NCBI RefSeq assembly: GCF_001895145.1
Contig: NZ_BDIR01000005.1
Span: 124,001 to 188,000, forward strand
Origin: Arcobacter sp. LA11
Lineage (GTDB): Bacteria; Campylobacterota; Campylobacteria; Campylobacterales; Arcobacteraceae
DNA length: 64,000 nt
Direction of reading: 5' to 3'
Part shown: one piece after another, positions 8,934 through 18,030 of the stretch
How positions within the stretch are numbered: position 1 is the first letter of the stretch
Layout: each line of letters begins with the position of its first letter
Position numbers and translations under genes: made by a program
Notes under the pieces: generated by a model
What the model was told of the DNA's origin: nothing
Databases searched by the model: none
The model's input: only the letters and a program-made list of their open reading frames with translations

Positions 8934-9737
8934 ATGTCAGAGAAAAAAGAAACTTTTGTAATATTTGGAAATCCAGTAGCTCACTCAAAATCACCACAAA
9001 TGCACAATGCAGGTTTTGAAAATATTGATTATGATGGAGTATATAAAAAACATCATTTAGAAGATGGAAATACAATAAAAGAGGTATTTTTAGAAAACAA
9101 TTATGAAGGTGCGAATATCACTGTACCACATAAAGAGTTTGCCTATGAAAATGCAGATGAAGTAAGAGGTCTTGCAAATGAAATAAAAGCTGTAAATACA
9201 TATATAAATGAAGATGGAAAAGTTATAGCATATAATACAGATGCCCCTGGTTTTTTATATGCAATAGAAAGTTTTGGCGAGATAAAAAAAGTACTATTAT
9301 TAGGTGCAGGTGGTACTGCAAAAGCTATTTCACTTGCTTTGCAACAAAGTGATATAGATGTTACTGTTTTAAATAGAAGCGAAGGAAAATTATCTTTTTT
9401 TAAAGAGCATAATATAAAATCTTCAACTTGGGAGAATTTTGTTCCAGAAGAGTATGATTTAATTGTAAATTCTACAAGTGCAGGATTAAAAGATGAATAT
9501 CTTCCTTGTCCTGAAGAAATATTAAATCAAGTTTTAAAAACTGCATGCTGTGCTTTTGATTGCGTATATGGAAAGATAACTCCATTTTTAGCAAAAGCCA
9601 AAGAAAATGGTTTAAAAATAAAAGACGGCGAAGATATGCTTCTTTATCAAGGTGTTCTAGCTTTTGAATATTTTACTAAAGCAAATACTGATGAAAGCAC
9701 AATTGAAGTAATGAGAAAGGCATTAAAAGATAATTAA
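8934..9737 (+). CDS. aroE: Shikimate dehydrogenase
   Basis: AroE reduces 3-dehydroshikimate to shikimate with NADPH in the chorismate pathway. The 267-residue length is typical. Shikimate-binding residues are visible in NPVAHSKSPQMHN near the N-terminus and in NITVPHK with its catalytic Lys at about residue 64. AVNT and YNTDAPGF follow. The Rossmann motif GAGGTAKA and the NADP-side block NRS come next. AAAGGA precedes the ATG. A hairpin with a T-run follows the stop. Confidence 0.95.
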   Translation: MSEKKETFVIFGNPVAHSKSPQMHNAGFENIDYDGVYKKHHLEDGNTIKEVFLENNYEGANITVPHKEFAYENADEVRGLANEIKAVNTYINEDGKVIAYNTDAPGFLYAIESFGEIKKVLLLGAGGTAKAISLALQQSDIDVTVLNRSEGKLSFFKEHNIKSSTWENFVPEEYDLIVNSTSAGLKDEYLPCPEEILNQVLKTACCAFDCVYGKITPFLAKAKENGLKIKDGEDMLLYQGVLAFEYFTKANTDESTIEVMRKALKDN

Positions 9738-9748
9738 TTTATCTTTTT
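9725..9748 (+). terminator. Terminator after aroE
   Basis: AAAAGATAA (9725-9733) and TTATCTTTT (9739-9747) form a 9-bp stem around a 5-nt loop and end in a T-run overlapping the aroE stop. Confidence 0.55.
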
Positions 9749-9948
9749 GCCTATCATACTTAAAATTTATCTACTATTTAAATACACTTTCTACTTAATA
9801 ATATTATAAAAAACTCATATAAGAAATAATTATATTCTAAAGACAAAATTTAATAACTATTCTTAACTTAAACTTAAGGTAAAATGATTAATATTTACGT
9901 AACGCTTTTTTAAGAAGCAAATATCTAGGGAAAAGTAGGAGGGGAAGA

Positions 9949-10245
9949 ATGAAAAAGATAGCAGCAATGTTATTTTGTCTATGCAGTTTAAGTTATGCCG
10001 TAGAGTATGACCCATTACAAGGACAAATGTTATCACTATCATGTGCATCATGTCATGGTACGGATGGGAAGTCTATTGCCGTAACACCTTATATTGCAGG
10101 CATGGGGAAAAATACTATGTATAGTATTTTGTTAGGATACAAAAATGGTCAAAGAAAAGGAACTATGATGCAAAAGCACGTTAAAGGCTTTAGTGATGCA
10201 GAATTAGAACAAATTTCATATTACTTTTCAAAAATTGAAAGATAA
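9949..10245 (+). CDS. fccA: Monoheme c-type cytochrome, probable sulfide dehydrogenase cytochrome subunit
   Basis: This is a 98-residue periplasmic cytochrome c. A signal peptide (residues 1-17, ending SYA) is followed by the heme site CASCH (32-36) with the class I context GTDGKS. A Met-rich GTMMQ segment later probably gives the axial ligand. It lies 12 bp before the flavoprotein subunit, so it is the likely electron acceptor of an FccAB-type sulfide:cytochrome c oxidoreductase. It has one heme, whereas purple-bacterial FccA has two. A strong AGGAGGGG Shine-Dalgarno is present. Confidence 0.85.
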   Translation: MKKIAAMLFCLCSLSYAVEYDPLQGQMLSLSCASCHGTDGKSIAVTPYIAGMGKNTMYSILLGYKNGQRKGTMMQKHVKGFSDAELEQISYYFSKIER

Positions 10246-10257
10246 GAGGATAGTATT

Positions 10258-11535
10258 ATGATGAATAGAAGAAATTTTAATAAATTACTTGTAAGTTCAG
10301 TTGCACTTTCTTTTACTGCATGTAGTAGTCTAACTAGTGTTTCTTTACCAAAAGATAAAAAAAGAGTTGTTGTCGTTGGTGGTGGCTTTGGAGGAGCTAC
10401 TGCGGCTAAGTACCTTAAAAAGTTTAGTCCTGAGACAGAAGTAATTTTAATAGAACAAAATGAAAATTATTACACATGTCCATTTGGAAATACTGTAATT
10501 GCAGGGATGAATGATATTGAATATATCAAACATGATTACAAAACTTTAGAAAGTAAATATAAAGTTCAAGTAATTCATGAAAAAGTAGCAAAAGTAGATG
10601 GAGTTGCACATACTGTTATTTTAGAAAATGGTGATGTAATTCCTTTCCATAAAGCAATTGTTTCTCCAGGAATTGATTTTAAATATGAGAAGGGTTATGT
10701 AGAAGGTTCAGAAATGTATTCACCACATGCATACAAAGCAGGACCACAAACAACTCTTTTAAGAGAACAACTTGAAGGAATGAAAGACGGAGGAACATAT
10801 GTAATGGTTTCACCGCCAAATCCTTTTAGATGTCCTCCTGGACCATATGAGAGAATCTCTTTAGTAGCTCATTATCTTAAAAACAATAAGCCAAACTCTA
10901 AAATCATCATTTTAGATCAAAAAGCTAAATTTTCTAAACAAGGTTTATTCCAAGAAGGTTGGGAAAAACTTTATGGTGATATGATTGAATGGAGAAGTGT
11001 AGAATTTGGTGGAAAAGTAGAAAAAGTTGATCCAATGAAAAAAGAAATTACTACTGAAGATGAAGTTGTAAAAGCAGATGTGCTTAATTATATTCCTTCT
11101 CAAAAAGCTGGAAAACTAGCATTTGATTCTGGTCTTACAAAAGGAGATTGGTGTCCTGTTAATACAAAAACATTTGAATCAAGAATAGTAAAAGATGTTT
11201 ATGTAATTGGGGATGCATCTATTGCTTCAAAAATGCCAAAATCTGGATTTTCGGCAAACTCACAAGCAAAAATAGCTGCACTTCAAATTACAAGAAAATT
11301 AAGAAATAAACCAATTGTAAATCCTCCTAAACTTGCAAACACTTGTTATAGTTTAGTTGCTCCAAATTATGGGATTTCAGTTGCTGCTGTTTATGAGGCT
11401 CACGAAGATAAAATTATCAAAGTTCCTGGAGCAGGAGGACTTAGTCCTATGAATGCTAGTGAAGGATTTAGAGCAACAGAAGCAGAATATGCGGTAGGAT
11501 GGTATAAAAACCAAACAGCTGATATGTTCTCTTAA
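10258..11535 (+). CDS. fccB: Flavocytochrome c sulfide dehydrogenase, FAD subunit
   Basis: This flavoprotein is predicted to oxidise sulfide to sulfur in the periplasm. The N-terminus has a twin-arginine pattern (NRRNFNKLL) and a hydrophobic stretch ending FTAC, so it is probably a Tat substrate and may be lipidated. The FAD motif VVVVGGGFGGATAA follows at about residue 38. The two redox cysteines typical of the family are in YYTCPFGNT and NTCYSLVAPNYGISV. A C-terminal FCSD-type flavin-binding domain closes the protein. tatB and tatC lie 20 kb downstream. Confidence 0.88.
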   Translation: MMNRRNFNKLLVSSVALSFTACSSLTSVSLPKDKKRVVVVGGGFGGATAAKYLKKFSPETEVILIEQNENYYTCPFGNTVIAGMNDIEYIKHDYKTLESKYKVQVIHEKVAKVDGVAHTVILENGDVIPFHKAIVSPGIDFKYEKGYVEGSEMYSPHAYKAGPQTTLLREQLEGMKDGGTYVMVSPPNPFRCPPGPYERISLVAHYLKNNKPNSKIIILDQKAKFSKQGLFQEGWEKLYGDMIEWRSVEFGGKVEKVDPMKKEITTEDEVVKADVLNYIPSQKAGKLAFDSGLTKGDWCPVNTKTFESRIVKDVYVIGDASIASKMPKSGFSANSQAKIAALQITRKLRNKPIVNPPKLANTCYSLVAPNYGISVAAVYEAHEDKIIKVPGAGGLSPMNASEGFRATEAEYAVGWYKNQTADMFS

Positions 11536-11540
11536 AAAAT

Positions 11541-11566
11541 CAAGATACTCTATTTAGAGTATCTTG
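11541..11566 (+). terminator. Stable hairpin after fccAB
   Basis: CAAGATACTC (11541-11550) pairs perfectly with GAGTATCTTG (11557-11566) across a 6-nt loop, 6 bp after the fccB stop. No T-run follows, so it may stabilise the mRNA end instead of terminating alone. Confidence 0.5.
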
Positions 11567-11656
11567 TCATCATCCAAATAAAATATTAAATTTTCTTATT
11601 TATAAAAATAAATCCATTCACATGGTATAATCAATAAAATACTTGTAGGATATAAA

Positions 11657-12292
11657 ATGTTTGCGATATACAGAAATGGTAGTGTTGGATTTAGAAATAC
11701 AATTGATAACTTATATGAAATAAAAAAAACAGATGCTCCAGATAAAGTGGAAATGAAACCAAATGATGATACTTTATTTCAAGAATTTTTAACTTCAAAT
11801 GATAAAAAAAACTCTTCAAAAGAAAAAGAAGCTATAAATGCATATAAAAAAATCGCACATATTGACACTTCTGAACAAGTATATCATGTAAAAGATATCA
11901 TGACTAAAAATTGTATTTGTATAAAAACAACAAATACTTTGATTGAAGCCTATGATAGATTAAAAGATTATCAAATAAGTCAAATTCCCGTAATCGATGA
12001 AAATCAAAGAATCATGTCACTCATAAATAAAAGATTTATATTAAATCTTATAATAGAAGATATAGACAATGCAAGAACTATTTTAGACAAAAAAATAGAA
12101 GAGGTATATTTACCAGAGCTTATCACAACTGACCCTATAACAGATATAAGAAGAGTAGCAAAAGTAATAGTGGATTTTAAATTAAGTGCAATTCCTGTTG
12201 TAACACAAAAAGATATTTTAATAGGAATTGTTTCAAAAACTGATATATTAAAAGCTGTTGCTAAATTACCTAATTTCCAATTATGGTCGTAA
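11657..12292 (+). CDS. CBS-domain pair protein
   Basis: This 211-residue cytosolic protein has an N-terminal region of about 75 residues without a recognised fold. It is followed by two CBS modules: VKDIMTKNCICI to about residue 135, then LITTDPITDIRRVAKVIVDFKLSAIPVV to near the end. CBS pairs bind adenine nucleotides and act as sensors. The N-terminal part resembles nothing I can name. The gene stands alone between the fcc genes and the UPF0323 lipoprotein. Confidence 0.8.
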   Translation: MFAIYRNGSVGFRNTIDNLYEIKKTDAPDKVEMKPNDDTLFQEFLTSNDKKNSSKEKEAINAYKKIAHIDTSEQVYHVKDIMTKNCICIKTTNTLIEAYDRLKDYQISQIPVIDENQRIMSLINKRFILNLIIEDIDNARTILDKKIEEVYLPELITTDPITDIRRVAKVIVDFKLSAIPVVTQKDILIGIVSKTDILKAVAKLPNFQLWS

Positions 12293-12394
12293 AGGCTAAA
12301 AATAATATATTATTTACTTCATCTATTTTATAGTAACAATTTAGTAGTATATCAAAAATATTTTACGTGTAAATAAGTATATAAGGACAATTAA

Positions 12395-13027
12395 TTGAAA
12401 AAAAGAAATCATATTAAAAAAATATCAAACTACGCAATGGTAGGTGGACTAGGAGCTATTTTAGTAACTGGACTAGTTGGATGTGAAGATAAATCAGCTA
12501 ACCAACAAAGCCAAGGTCAAAATGATGCTTTTTCTAATGCAAGCCAAAAACAAGGTGCCTTTGTAATTATTGAAGAATCTGCTGATGGAAGATATGTAAT
12601 TGCAGATGAATTTCCAGCTTCTAAAACAACTATCGTTTTGAGAAAACCTGATGGTTCAGAAAGAATCCTTTCACAAGCTGAAATTGATGCTCTTGTAAAA
12701 GCTGAAGAAGTAAAAATTGACAATGGTACTTCTGCTTTAACAAACCCAGAAATGTCAAATGGTGGATTAGGATTAGGTGGAGTACTTATGTCTTCAATTG
12801 CTGGTGCACTGATTGGTTCATGGTTAGGAAATAAACTATTCAACAACCAAAACTACCAAAATCAAAGAAAAGCACAATACAAGTCACCACAAACATATAG
12901 TAGATCTCAAAGTTCATTTTCTAAAGCAAAAAGTTCGGCAAATAAATCAAGTGCATCTAAAAAAAGTGGATTTTTTGGAAATAAATCATCTTCTAGTTCT
13001 AAATCTAGATCATTTTTTGGTGGTTAA
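12395..13027 (+). CDS. UPF0323 family lipoprotein
   Basis: This 210-residue lipoprotein family is characteristic of Campylobacterota. The start is a TTG with AAGGAC upstream. A signal sequence ends in the lipobox LVGC (Cys about residue 30). A small globular part is followed by a Gly-rich segment (NGGLGLGGVLMSSIAGALIG) and a long Ser/Lys/Phe-rich basic tail. The next gene starts 2 bp later. The pairing resembles E. coli ygiB-ygiC, a lipoprotein beside a GSP-synthase-like enzyme. Confidence 0.85.
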   Translation: MKKRNHIKKISNYAMVGGLGAILVTGLVGCEDKSANQQSQGQNDAFSNASQKQGAFVIIEESADGRYVIADEFPASKTTIVLRKPDGSERILSQAEIDALVKAEEVKIDNGTSALTNPEMSNGGLGLGGVLMSSIAGALIGSWLGNKLFNNQNYQNQRKAQYKSPQTYSRSQSSFSKAKSSANKSSASKKSGFFGNKSSSSSKSRSFFGG

Positions 13028-13029
13028 TA

Positions 13030-14208
13030 GTGGAACTAAAAACTCTAGAACCATTAACAAATGAATATTTAGAATCAATAGGATTCTCATGGCATACAGA
13101 TAGTGATGAAACATCATATATTTCAAATCAAGTTGTACAAATTAGTGAAGAAGAAGCTAATGCCTATTATGAAGCAGCAAATGAATTATATGAAATGTTT
13201 TGCGAAGCTGGTGAACATATAATTGAGAACAACTTATTTCATGAAATAAATATCCCTTTTAATTTAGTAGAGACTATTAAAAACTCTTGGGAAGAGGATG
13301 TTCATTGGCATTTATACTCAAGATTTGATTTAGCTGGAGGAATTGATGGAGTGCCGATTAAATTAATCGAATTCAATGCAGATACTCCAACTTCACTTTT
13401 TGAAACAGCAATTGTACAGTGGGCAATGTTAAAGAAAAATGGTTTAAATGAAGCTAGTCAATTTAATAATCTTTATGATGCATTAAAAGACAATTTTAAA
13501 AGAATTATAACTTTAGATTCAGATATAGAAAAATTTGATGAATACTATCAAAAACTTGGATGGAAAATACTATTTTCATCAATTCAAGGTAGTTCTGAAG
13601 ATGAAAATACAACTAAACTTTTACAACATATAGCAAATGAAGCAGGCTTTAATACTGACTTTGAATATATTGATCAAGTAAACTTTAGTGATGAAGGTAT
13701 TTTTAAAGCAGATGAAGGTTTTGAATTTTGGTTTAAACTTATTCCGTGGGAAGATATTGCAATTGATGAAAATGAATTAGCAGTTTATTTAAATGAAATT
13801 ATTGCAAACAAGAAAGCAATTATTTTTAATCCTGCATATACTTTAATGTTTCAATCAAAAGGTTTTATGAAAATATTATGGGATTTATATCCAAATCATC
13901 CCCTACTTTTAGAAACATCATTTGAGCCATTAGAAAATACTAAACAAGTAGAAAAAAGATGTTTTGGTAGAGAAGGGGCAAATATTGCTATTGTAAATGC
14001 AGATAATTCTCTAGATGTTAAAACAGATGGTGAATATGAAGGTCATAAAGCAATCTATCAAGAATATATAGAATTTCCTAAAGATGAAGAAGGAAACTAT
14101 TATCAAGCTGGTGTATTTTACGCTTATGAAGCTTGTGGTCTTGGATTTAGAAAAGGTGGAAAGATTTTAGATAATATGTCTAAATTTGTAGGACACATCG
14201 TAAAATAG
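13030..14208 (+). CDS. Glutathionylspermidine synthase-like ATP-grasp protein
   Basis: This 392-residue protein belongs to the C-terminal (synthetase) half of the glutathionylspermidine synthase family, without the amidase half; YgiC is the E. coli counterpart. DLAGGIDGVPIKLIEFNADT and SLFETA are family blocks in the N-terminal third. CFGREGANIAI near residue 320 is the ATP-grasp segment. The start is GTG directly after the lipoprotein stop, so translation is probably coupled. The substrate is unknown; YgiC-type proteins lack proven GSP synthase activity. Confidence 0.88.
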   Translation: MELKTLEPLTNEYLESIGFSWHTDSDETSYISNQVVQISEEEANAYYEAANELYEMFCEAGEHIIENNLFHEINIPFNLVETIKNSWEEDVHWHLYSRFDLAGGIDGVPIKLIEFNADTPTSLFETAIVQWAMLKKNGLNEASQFNNLYDALKDNFKRIITLDSDIEKFDEYYQKLGWKILFSSIQGSSEDENTTKLLQHIANEAGFNTDFEYIDQVNFSDEGIFKADEGFEFWFKLIPWEDIAIDENELAVYLNEIIANKKAIIFNPAYTLMFQSKGFMKILWDLYPNHPLLLETSFEPLENTKQVEKRCFGREGANIAIVNADNSLDVKTDGEYEGHKAIYQEYIEFPKDEEGNYYQAGVFYAYEACGLGFRKGGKILDNMSKFVGHIVK

Positions 14209-14227
14209 GTTTTAAAAGCCTATTTTA
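14201..14227. terminator. Bidirectional terminator containing both stop codons
   Basis: TAAAATAGG (14201-14209) pairs with CCTATTTTA (14219-14227) across a 9-nt loop. The two arms hold the stop codons of the convergent GSP-synthase-like gene and phnP. Confidence 0.6.
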
Positions 14228-14966
14228 CATCAAAATCAAAAGAGTCACTTGGCTCAATATATCTGTACTTTAATTCAATTTTATTTTTTTTAATATACTC
14301 TTTTGTAGAATGAGAAATATGCATTAGATATCCATTTTTGACTTTTAAATCATCTAAAATTTCACTTGCTTGTAAATAATTTAAATGATTGCCTTTAGTT
14401 TTTCTTTCATCATAACAGGCATCAATAAAAGCAAAATCAATATCTTGATTCTTTAAAAACTCTAAACTATCTTTTTCTAAACCAAAACAATCTGTTAAAT
14501 AAACCATTGTTTTAGTTTTATACTCAATACAGTACCCCAGAGTATTTTTAGAATGTTTTAAAGGAATAGCCCTTATAGAAAAATCACTAAAATCCAATTT
14601 TTTAAAAGCTTCAATTTGATTATAAGTTATAGAATGATTGTATTTAAATAAGTCTGAAAAACCCATATCATCTTTTGGATGATAACAATCTATTTTATCA
14701 GTTGAGTGTCTAAGCCGTAAAAGTCCTAAACAATGGTCAGCATGAAAATGAGTTAAAAAGATTGCTTTAATTTTTTTGCCATCAAAAATATTAGATATAT
14801 TTTCAACTCCTGCATCAAGTAAAATAACACCATCTTCAAACTCTAAATAAGCATTTGTAGAAAGATTTTTTATACTTTTTCCTCTATACTCTTTACAAAT
14901 AGAACAAGAACAATTATGTACAGGTATACCTGCACTATCGGCACTTCCCAAAAATCTCAATTTCAT
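14220..14966 (-). CDS. phnP: Phosphoribosyl 1,2-cyclic phosphate phosphodiesterase (PhnP-like)
   Basis: PhnP opens 5-phosphoribosyl 1,2-cyclic phosphate to ribose 1,5-bisphosphate, the step after C-P bond cleavage. The 248-residue metallo-beta-lactamase fold shows the metal motif HFHADH at about residues 74-79. An N-terminal GSADSAGIPVHNCSCSIC supplies the structural zinc cysteines of PhnP. Further metal ligands lie in LTDC, FIDACYD and HISHS. It is the last gene of the phn operon and feeds PhnN, which is encoded two genes upstream. Confidence 0.88.
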   Translation of the reverse strand: MKLRFLGSADSAGIPVHNCSCSICKEYRGKSIKNLSTNAYLEFEDGVILLDAGVENISNIFDGKKIKAIFLTHFHADHCLGLLRLRHSTDKIDCYHPKDDMGFSDLFKYNHSITYNQIEAFKKLDFSDFSIRAIPLKHSKNTLGYCIEYKTKTMVYLTDCFGLEKDSLEFLKNQDIDFAFIDACYDERKTKGNHLNYLQASEILDDLKVKNGYLMHISHSTKEYIKKNKIELKYRYIEPSDSFDFDVK

Positions 14967-14983
14967 TTTCTAATCCAAATATA

Positions 14984-15661
14984 CTAAAATTTAAAAGTAT
15001 TAAGTAAACAATAATGGTCACTAAAATCTTTTAACATAATTTTACTCTCAATATTTAGTTTTAAATCACTTTTATAAAAAATATAATCTAAAATCACTTT
15101 TTCTTGATGAGTAAAGTCTTTATTTATATCTTCAAAACCATTTTCTTTTATTATATTTATTTCATTATATAAAGGCAAGGCATTTAAATCACCACAGAAA
15201 AATGCAATGTCATATTTATACTTATCTATCTCTTTAAGTATAGTTTTAATCTGAAAAACTCTACTTGTACTACTTAAATGACACAAATGAGTATTTATAA
15301 GTAAAGCTTTCTTATCTTCAAATTCAAACTCAACAAGTTGACAAGCACGCTCTTCCTCTTGGGTTTTTTTAAAATATATTTCATCTAAAAGTTTCATTTT
15401 ATATTTTGAAAGAATAGTTAAGTTTGAGCTAGATAACTTATTATTTCTTAGTTTTACTCTAGTAGGCGTAGTTATATAGTTATAATCAAGTTCTACATTT
15501 ATAAACTTACTACTTGAAAAAGTAGAAGAACAATAGTCTTCTTGAAAACAGATAATATCAAACTGATTTTTTCTTAAATTATTTGGAATTTCTTCTATTC
15601 TTTTAGGAAATTCCCCATCATTTTTCCATAAATTATAAGTTGCAACTTTTAAGTTACTCAT
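14984..15661 (-). CDS. Endonuclease/exonuclease/phosphatase (EEP) family protein in the phn operon
   Basis: This 225-residue cytosolic EEP-fold phosphohydrolase keeps the catalytic set: ATYNLW at the N-terminus, CFQED (metal Glu), INTHL, CGDLNALP and the terminal SDHY. No signal peptide is seen. It overlaps phnN by 8 bp and lies 17 bp before phnP, so it belongs to the same transcript. It is not part of the canonical C-P lyase set. A phosphodiesterase or phosphatase on a phosphonate ester or ribose phosphate intermediate is my inference. Confidence 0.8.
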   Translation of the reverse strand: MSNLKVATYNLWKNDGEFPKRIEEIPNNLRKNQFDIICFQEDYCSSTFSSSKFINVELDYNYITTPTRVKLRNNKLSSSNLTILSKYKMKLLDEIYFKKTQEEERACQLVEFEFEDKKALLINTHLCHLSSTSRVFQIKTILKEIDKYKYDIAFFCGDLNALPLYNEINIIKENGFEDINKDFTHQEKVILDYIFYKSDLKLNIESKIMLKDFSDHYCLLNTFKF

Positions 15662-16184
15662 TTTCTATACTTTTCAATAACTCTAGAAATTTTTTTGATG
15701 TAATTTCTAACTTCTCACTATTATCAAACTCTATTAAATTTTTTGATTCGATTTTTTGATAACTTCTATTTAATCTTTTTTCAATCTCTTCTTTACTTTC
15801 TCTGCCTCTATTTTCTAGTCTTCTTCTCAAATTTTCTTTTGAAACAGATATATTAATAGTATATACATTATCATATGAGTTTTCAAAATCCTTTACTTTT
15901 GACCTTGATATAGAGATTATATTTATACCATTTTTAATAGATTTCTTTGCAATACCATAATAGTTTCCATGAGCATTCCATGTAGAGATAAAAAAACTAT
16001 TATGTTTTAATATCTCAAAAGCATATTCATCTAAATAAAAGTTATCTTCACTCTTACAAGGTTTTCTTGTAATATACCTATTTATAAAGTTAAAACTACC
16101 ATCTAAAGATTTTCGAACTTCTTTTAAAAGAGTGTCTTTCCCTACTCCACTAGGACCAACAATTAAGACAATTTTAGTATTCAT
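15654..16184 (-). CDS. phnN: Ribose 1,5-bisphosphokinase
   Basis: PhnN phosphorylates ribose 1,5-bisphosphate to PRPP, closing the C-P lyase pathway. The 176-residue guanylate-kinase-like protein has the P-loop GPSGVGKDT at residues 9-17, then RYITRKP and the FFISTWNAHGNYYGI block typical of PhnN. It sits between the hexapeptide acyltransferase and the EEP-family gene and overlaps the latter. Confidence 0.9.
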   Translation of the reverse strand: MNTKIVLIVGPSGVGKDTLLKEVRKSLDGSFNFINRYITRKPCKSEDNFYLDEYAFEILKHNSFFISTWNAHGNYYGIAKKSIKNGINIISISRSKVKDFENSYDNVYTINISVSKENLRRRLENRGRESKEEIEKRLNRSYQKIESKNLIEFDNSEKLEITSKKFLELLKSIENE

Positions 16185-16198
16185 ATTCTCTACTTCTT

Positions 16199-16831
16199 TT
16201 AATATTTATAAATAAATTCTCTGATATCTTTCAAGTCATCAATTCTACTAGCAATTTCATCATGGGACCAATCCCACCAAGCTATCTCTTCAAGCCTATT
16301 AATTATATCTTTAGTAAATCTATACTTCATTATCTTTGAACTTACTCCTGCAACTATAGCATAGGAAGGTACATCTTTGGTTACAACTGCATTCGCGCCA
16401 ATTATTGCACCATTGCCAACCTTTATACCAGGCATAATTACAGCCCCATGCCCTATCCAAGTATCATGACCAATTTTTACTTGTTGAGTTTTTCTATAAT
16501 TAAAAAAAGCTTTGTCATCTTCACCAAAACCATACATTTCCCGTCTATACAACAAATGATGTTGACAAGGCATTTCATAAGGATGAAAACCTGGGTTTAT
16601 TCTAACTTGAGCTGCAATATTTGAGAATTTTCCTATTATAGTATTTGCTATTTGAGTATATTCACTAACATAAGAATAATCATCAATAATTGTATCACTA
16701 ATATTTGCAAAATCTCTTACTTCTGTATACTTTCCAAATGAACTATTTTGAATAATTGCATTTGGAAAAATATAAGGCTTAAGTCCTAATTTTACTTTTT
16801 TTTCAGAATTATAACTTTCTATTTTTGTCAT
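16199..16831 (-). CDS. Phosphonate-associated hexapeptide-repeat acyltransferase
   Basis: This 210-residue left-handed beta-helix acyltransferase is of the xenobiotic/chloramphenicol type often encoded with C-P lyase. Hexapeptide repeats run from about residue 20 to 165. VKIGHDTWIGHGAVIMPGI and the GNGAIIGANAVVTKDV block, the usual acetyl-CoA side, are visible. It may take the role of the GNAT enzyme PhnO, which acetylates aminoalkylphosphonates; that is inference from position. A related 205-residue protein is encoded at 38057-38674. Confidence 0.85.
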   Translation of the reverse strand: MTKIESYNSEKKVKLGLKPYIFPNAIIQNSSFGKYTEVRDFANISDTIIDDYSYVSEYTQIANTIIGKFSNIAAQVRINPGFHPYEMPCQHHLLYRREMYGFGEDDKAFFNYRKTQQVKIGHDTWIGHGAVIMPGIKVGNGAIIGANAVVTKDVPSYAIVAGVSSKIMKYRFTKDIINRLEEIAWWDWSHDEIASRIDDLKDIREFIYKY

Positions 16832-16890
16832 TATATCTTACCTCTAAATGTAAAATACTTCTATATATAGTTACCATATTTAGCTCCTTA

Positions 16891-18030
16891 TTAAAGTTTA
16901 AATCCTCTGATTGCATTATAAATTGACTCTCCATCTTTTAAAGTTAAAACAACTTTTGGAAGATTAGTATCATCAATTACTATAATATCTGCTCTTTTAT
17001 CTTTTTTGATTACACCTCTATCATCAAGATTTGCATAACTTGCAGGAGTACTTGTAATCATAGAAAATCCTTGTGCCAAATCTAAATTTGCATCTTCTTT
17101 CATTCTATAAACTGCTTGAAGCATAGAAGTTGGGTGGTAATCAGAACATAAATATTTACATACATTTTCGCGTACAAGTTCAATTGCTGCAATATTCCCA
17201 CCTTGACTTCCACCTCTTACAATATTTGGAGCACCCATACCAGTTGCAATTCCTTTGCTAACTGCATATTTTGCAACATCTAAATCTAAAGGAAATTCAG
17301 AAATTTGAACACCTAAATTTAAAAGTCCATCAAGTTTTTCAATACAATCATCATCATGACTTAAAAGTGTTATATTATTACTTTTTGCAAAAGTGATTAA
17401 ATCATTAATTTTCTTTTCATCTTTATTCATTTTCTTTTCAACTACACTGTTAAGTTCTTCATCATTTAAACCATAATATGTTCCATAATATTTTTTAAAA
17501 GACTCTAAAGATTTAAACTGACCTTGTCCTGGGCTATGATCCATTAAAGAAAGCATTTTGACCATACCCTTAGATATAATATTTTTTATTGGTTCAACTG
17601 CTTCTCCCGCGCTTAACTCAAATCTTGCATGAACAAAGTTATCAACACCTAAATGTTTTTTATTAGCTTCATAAATTTCTTCAATTTGATGTTTTGCTAA
17701 TTCAATACTTCTTTTCTTTTTAGGATTTTCTTCAAAACCAATAGCATGAAACATTGTAGTAACACCAGCCATTGATAATTTTTTGTCAAGCTCTGCTACG
17801 GCAAGTTCTACAGGGAAAGTTGCACCTGGTCTTGGTTCAATCTCTTTTTCAATCGCATCTGAATGTAAATCAACTATCCCTGGTGCAATTTTTCTATCAC
17901 CTAAGTCAACTGCAACATCATTTGATCCATATTCATCGACACTTTTTATAAATTCACCTTTTATAACAATATCTGCAGGTACAAACTTTTCATCTATTAA
18001 TACATTTTTACTTCGTAAAATAGTTTCCAT
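16891..18030 (-). CDS. phnM: Alpha-D-ribose 1-methylphosphonate 5-triphosphate diphosphatase
   Basis: PhnM removes pyrophosphate from the ribosyl-phosphonate triphosphate made by PhnGHI(L), giving the PhnJ substrate. This amidohydrolase-superfamily protein of 379 residues shows DLHSDAIEKEIEPRPG (metal HxD and family block) at about residues 54-69. LSHDDD follows near 220, then MGAPNIVRGGSQ and CSDYHPTS. Its ATG shares a base with the phnL end. Confidence 0.95.
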   Translation of the reverse strand: METILRSKNVLIDEKFVPADIVIKGEFIKSVDEYGSNDVAVDLGDRKIAPGIVDLHSDAIEKEIEPRPGATFPVELAVAELDKKLSMAGVTTMFHAIGFEENPKKKRSIELAKHQIEEIYEANKKHLGVDNFVHARFELSAGEAVEPIKNIISKGMVKMLSLMDHSPGQGQFKSLESFKKYYGTYYGLNDEELNSVVEKKMNKDEKKINDLITFAKSNNITLLSHDDDCIEKLDGLLNLGVQISEFPLDLDVAKYAVSKGIATGMGAPNIVRGGSQGGNIAAIELVRENVCKYLCSDYHPTSMLQAVYRMKEDANLDLAQGFSMITSTPASYANLDDRGVIKKDKRADIIVIDDTNLPKVVLTLKDGESIYNAIRGFKL

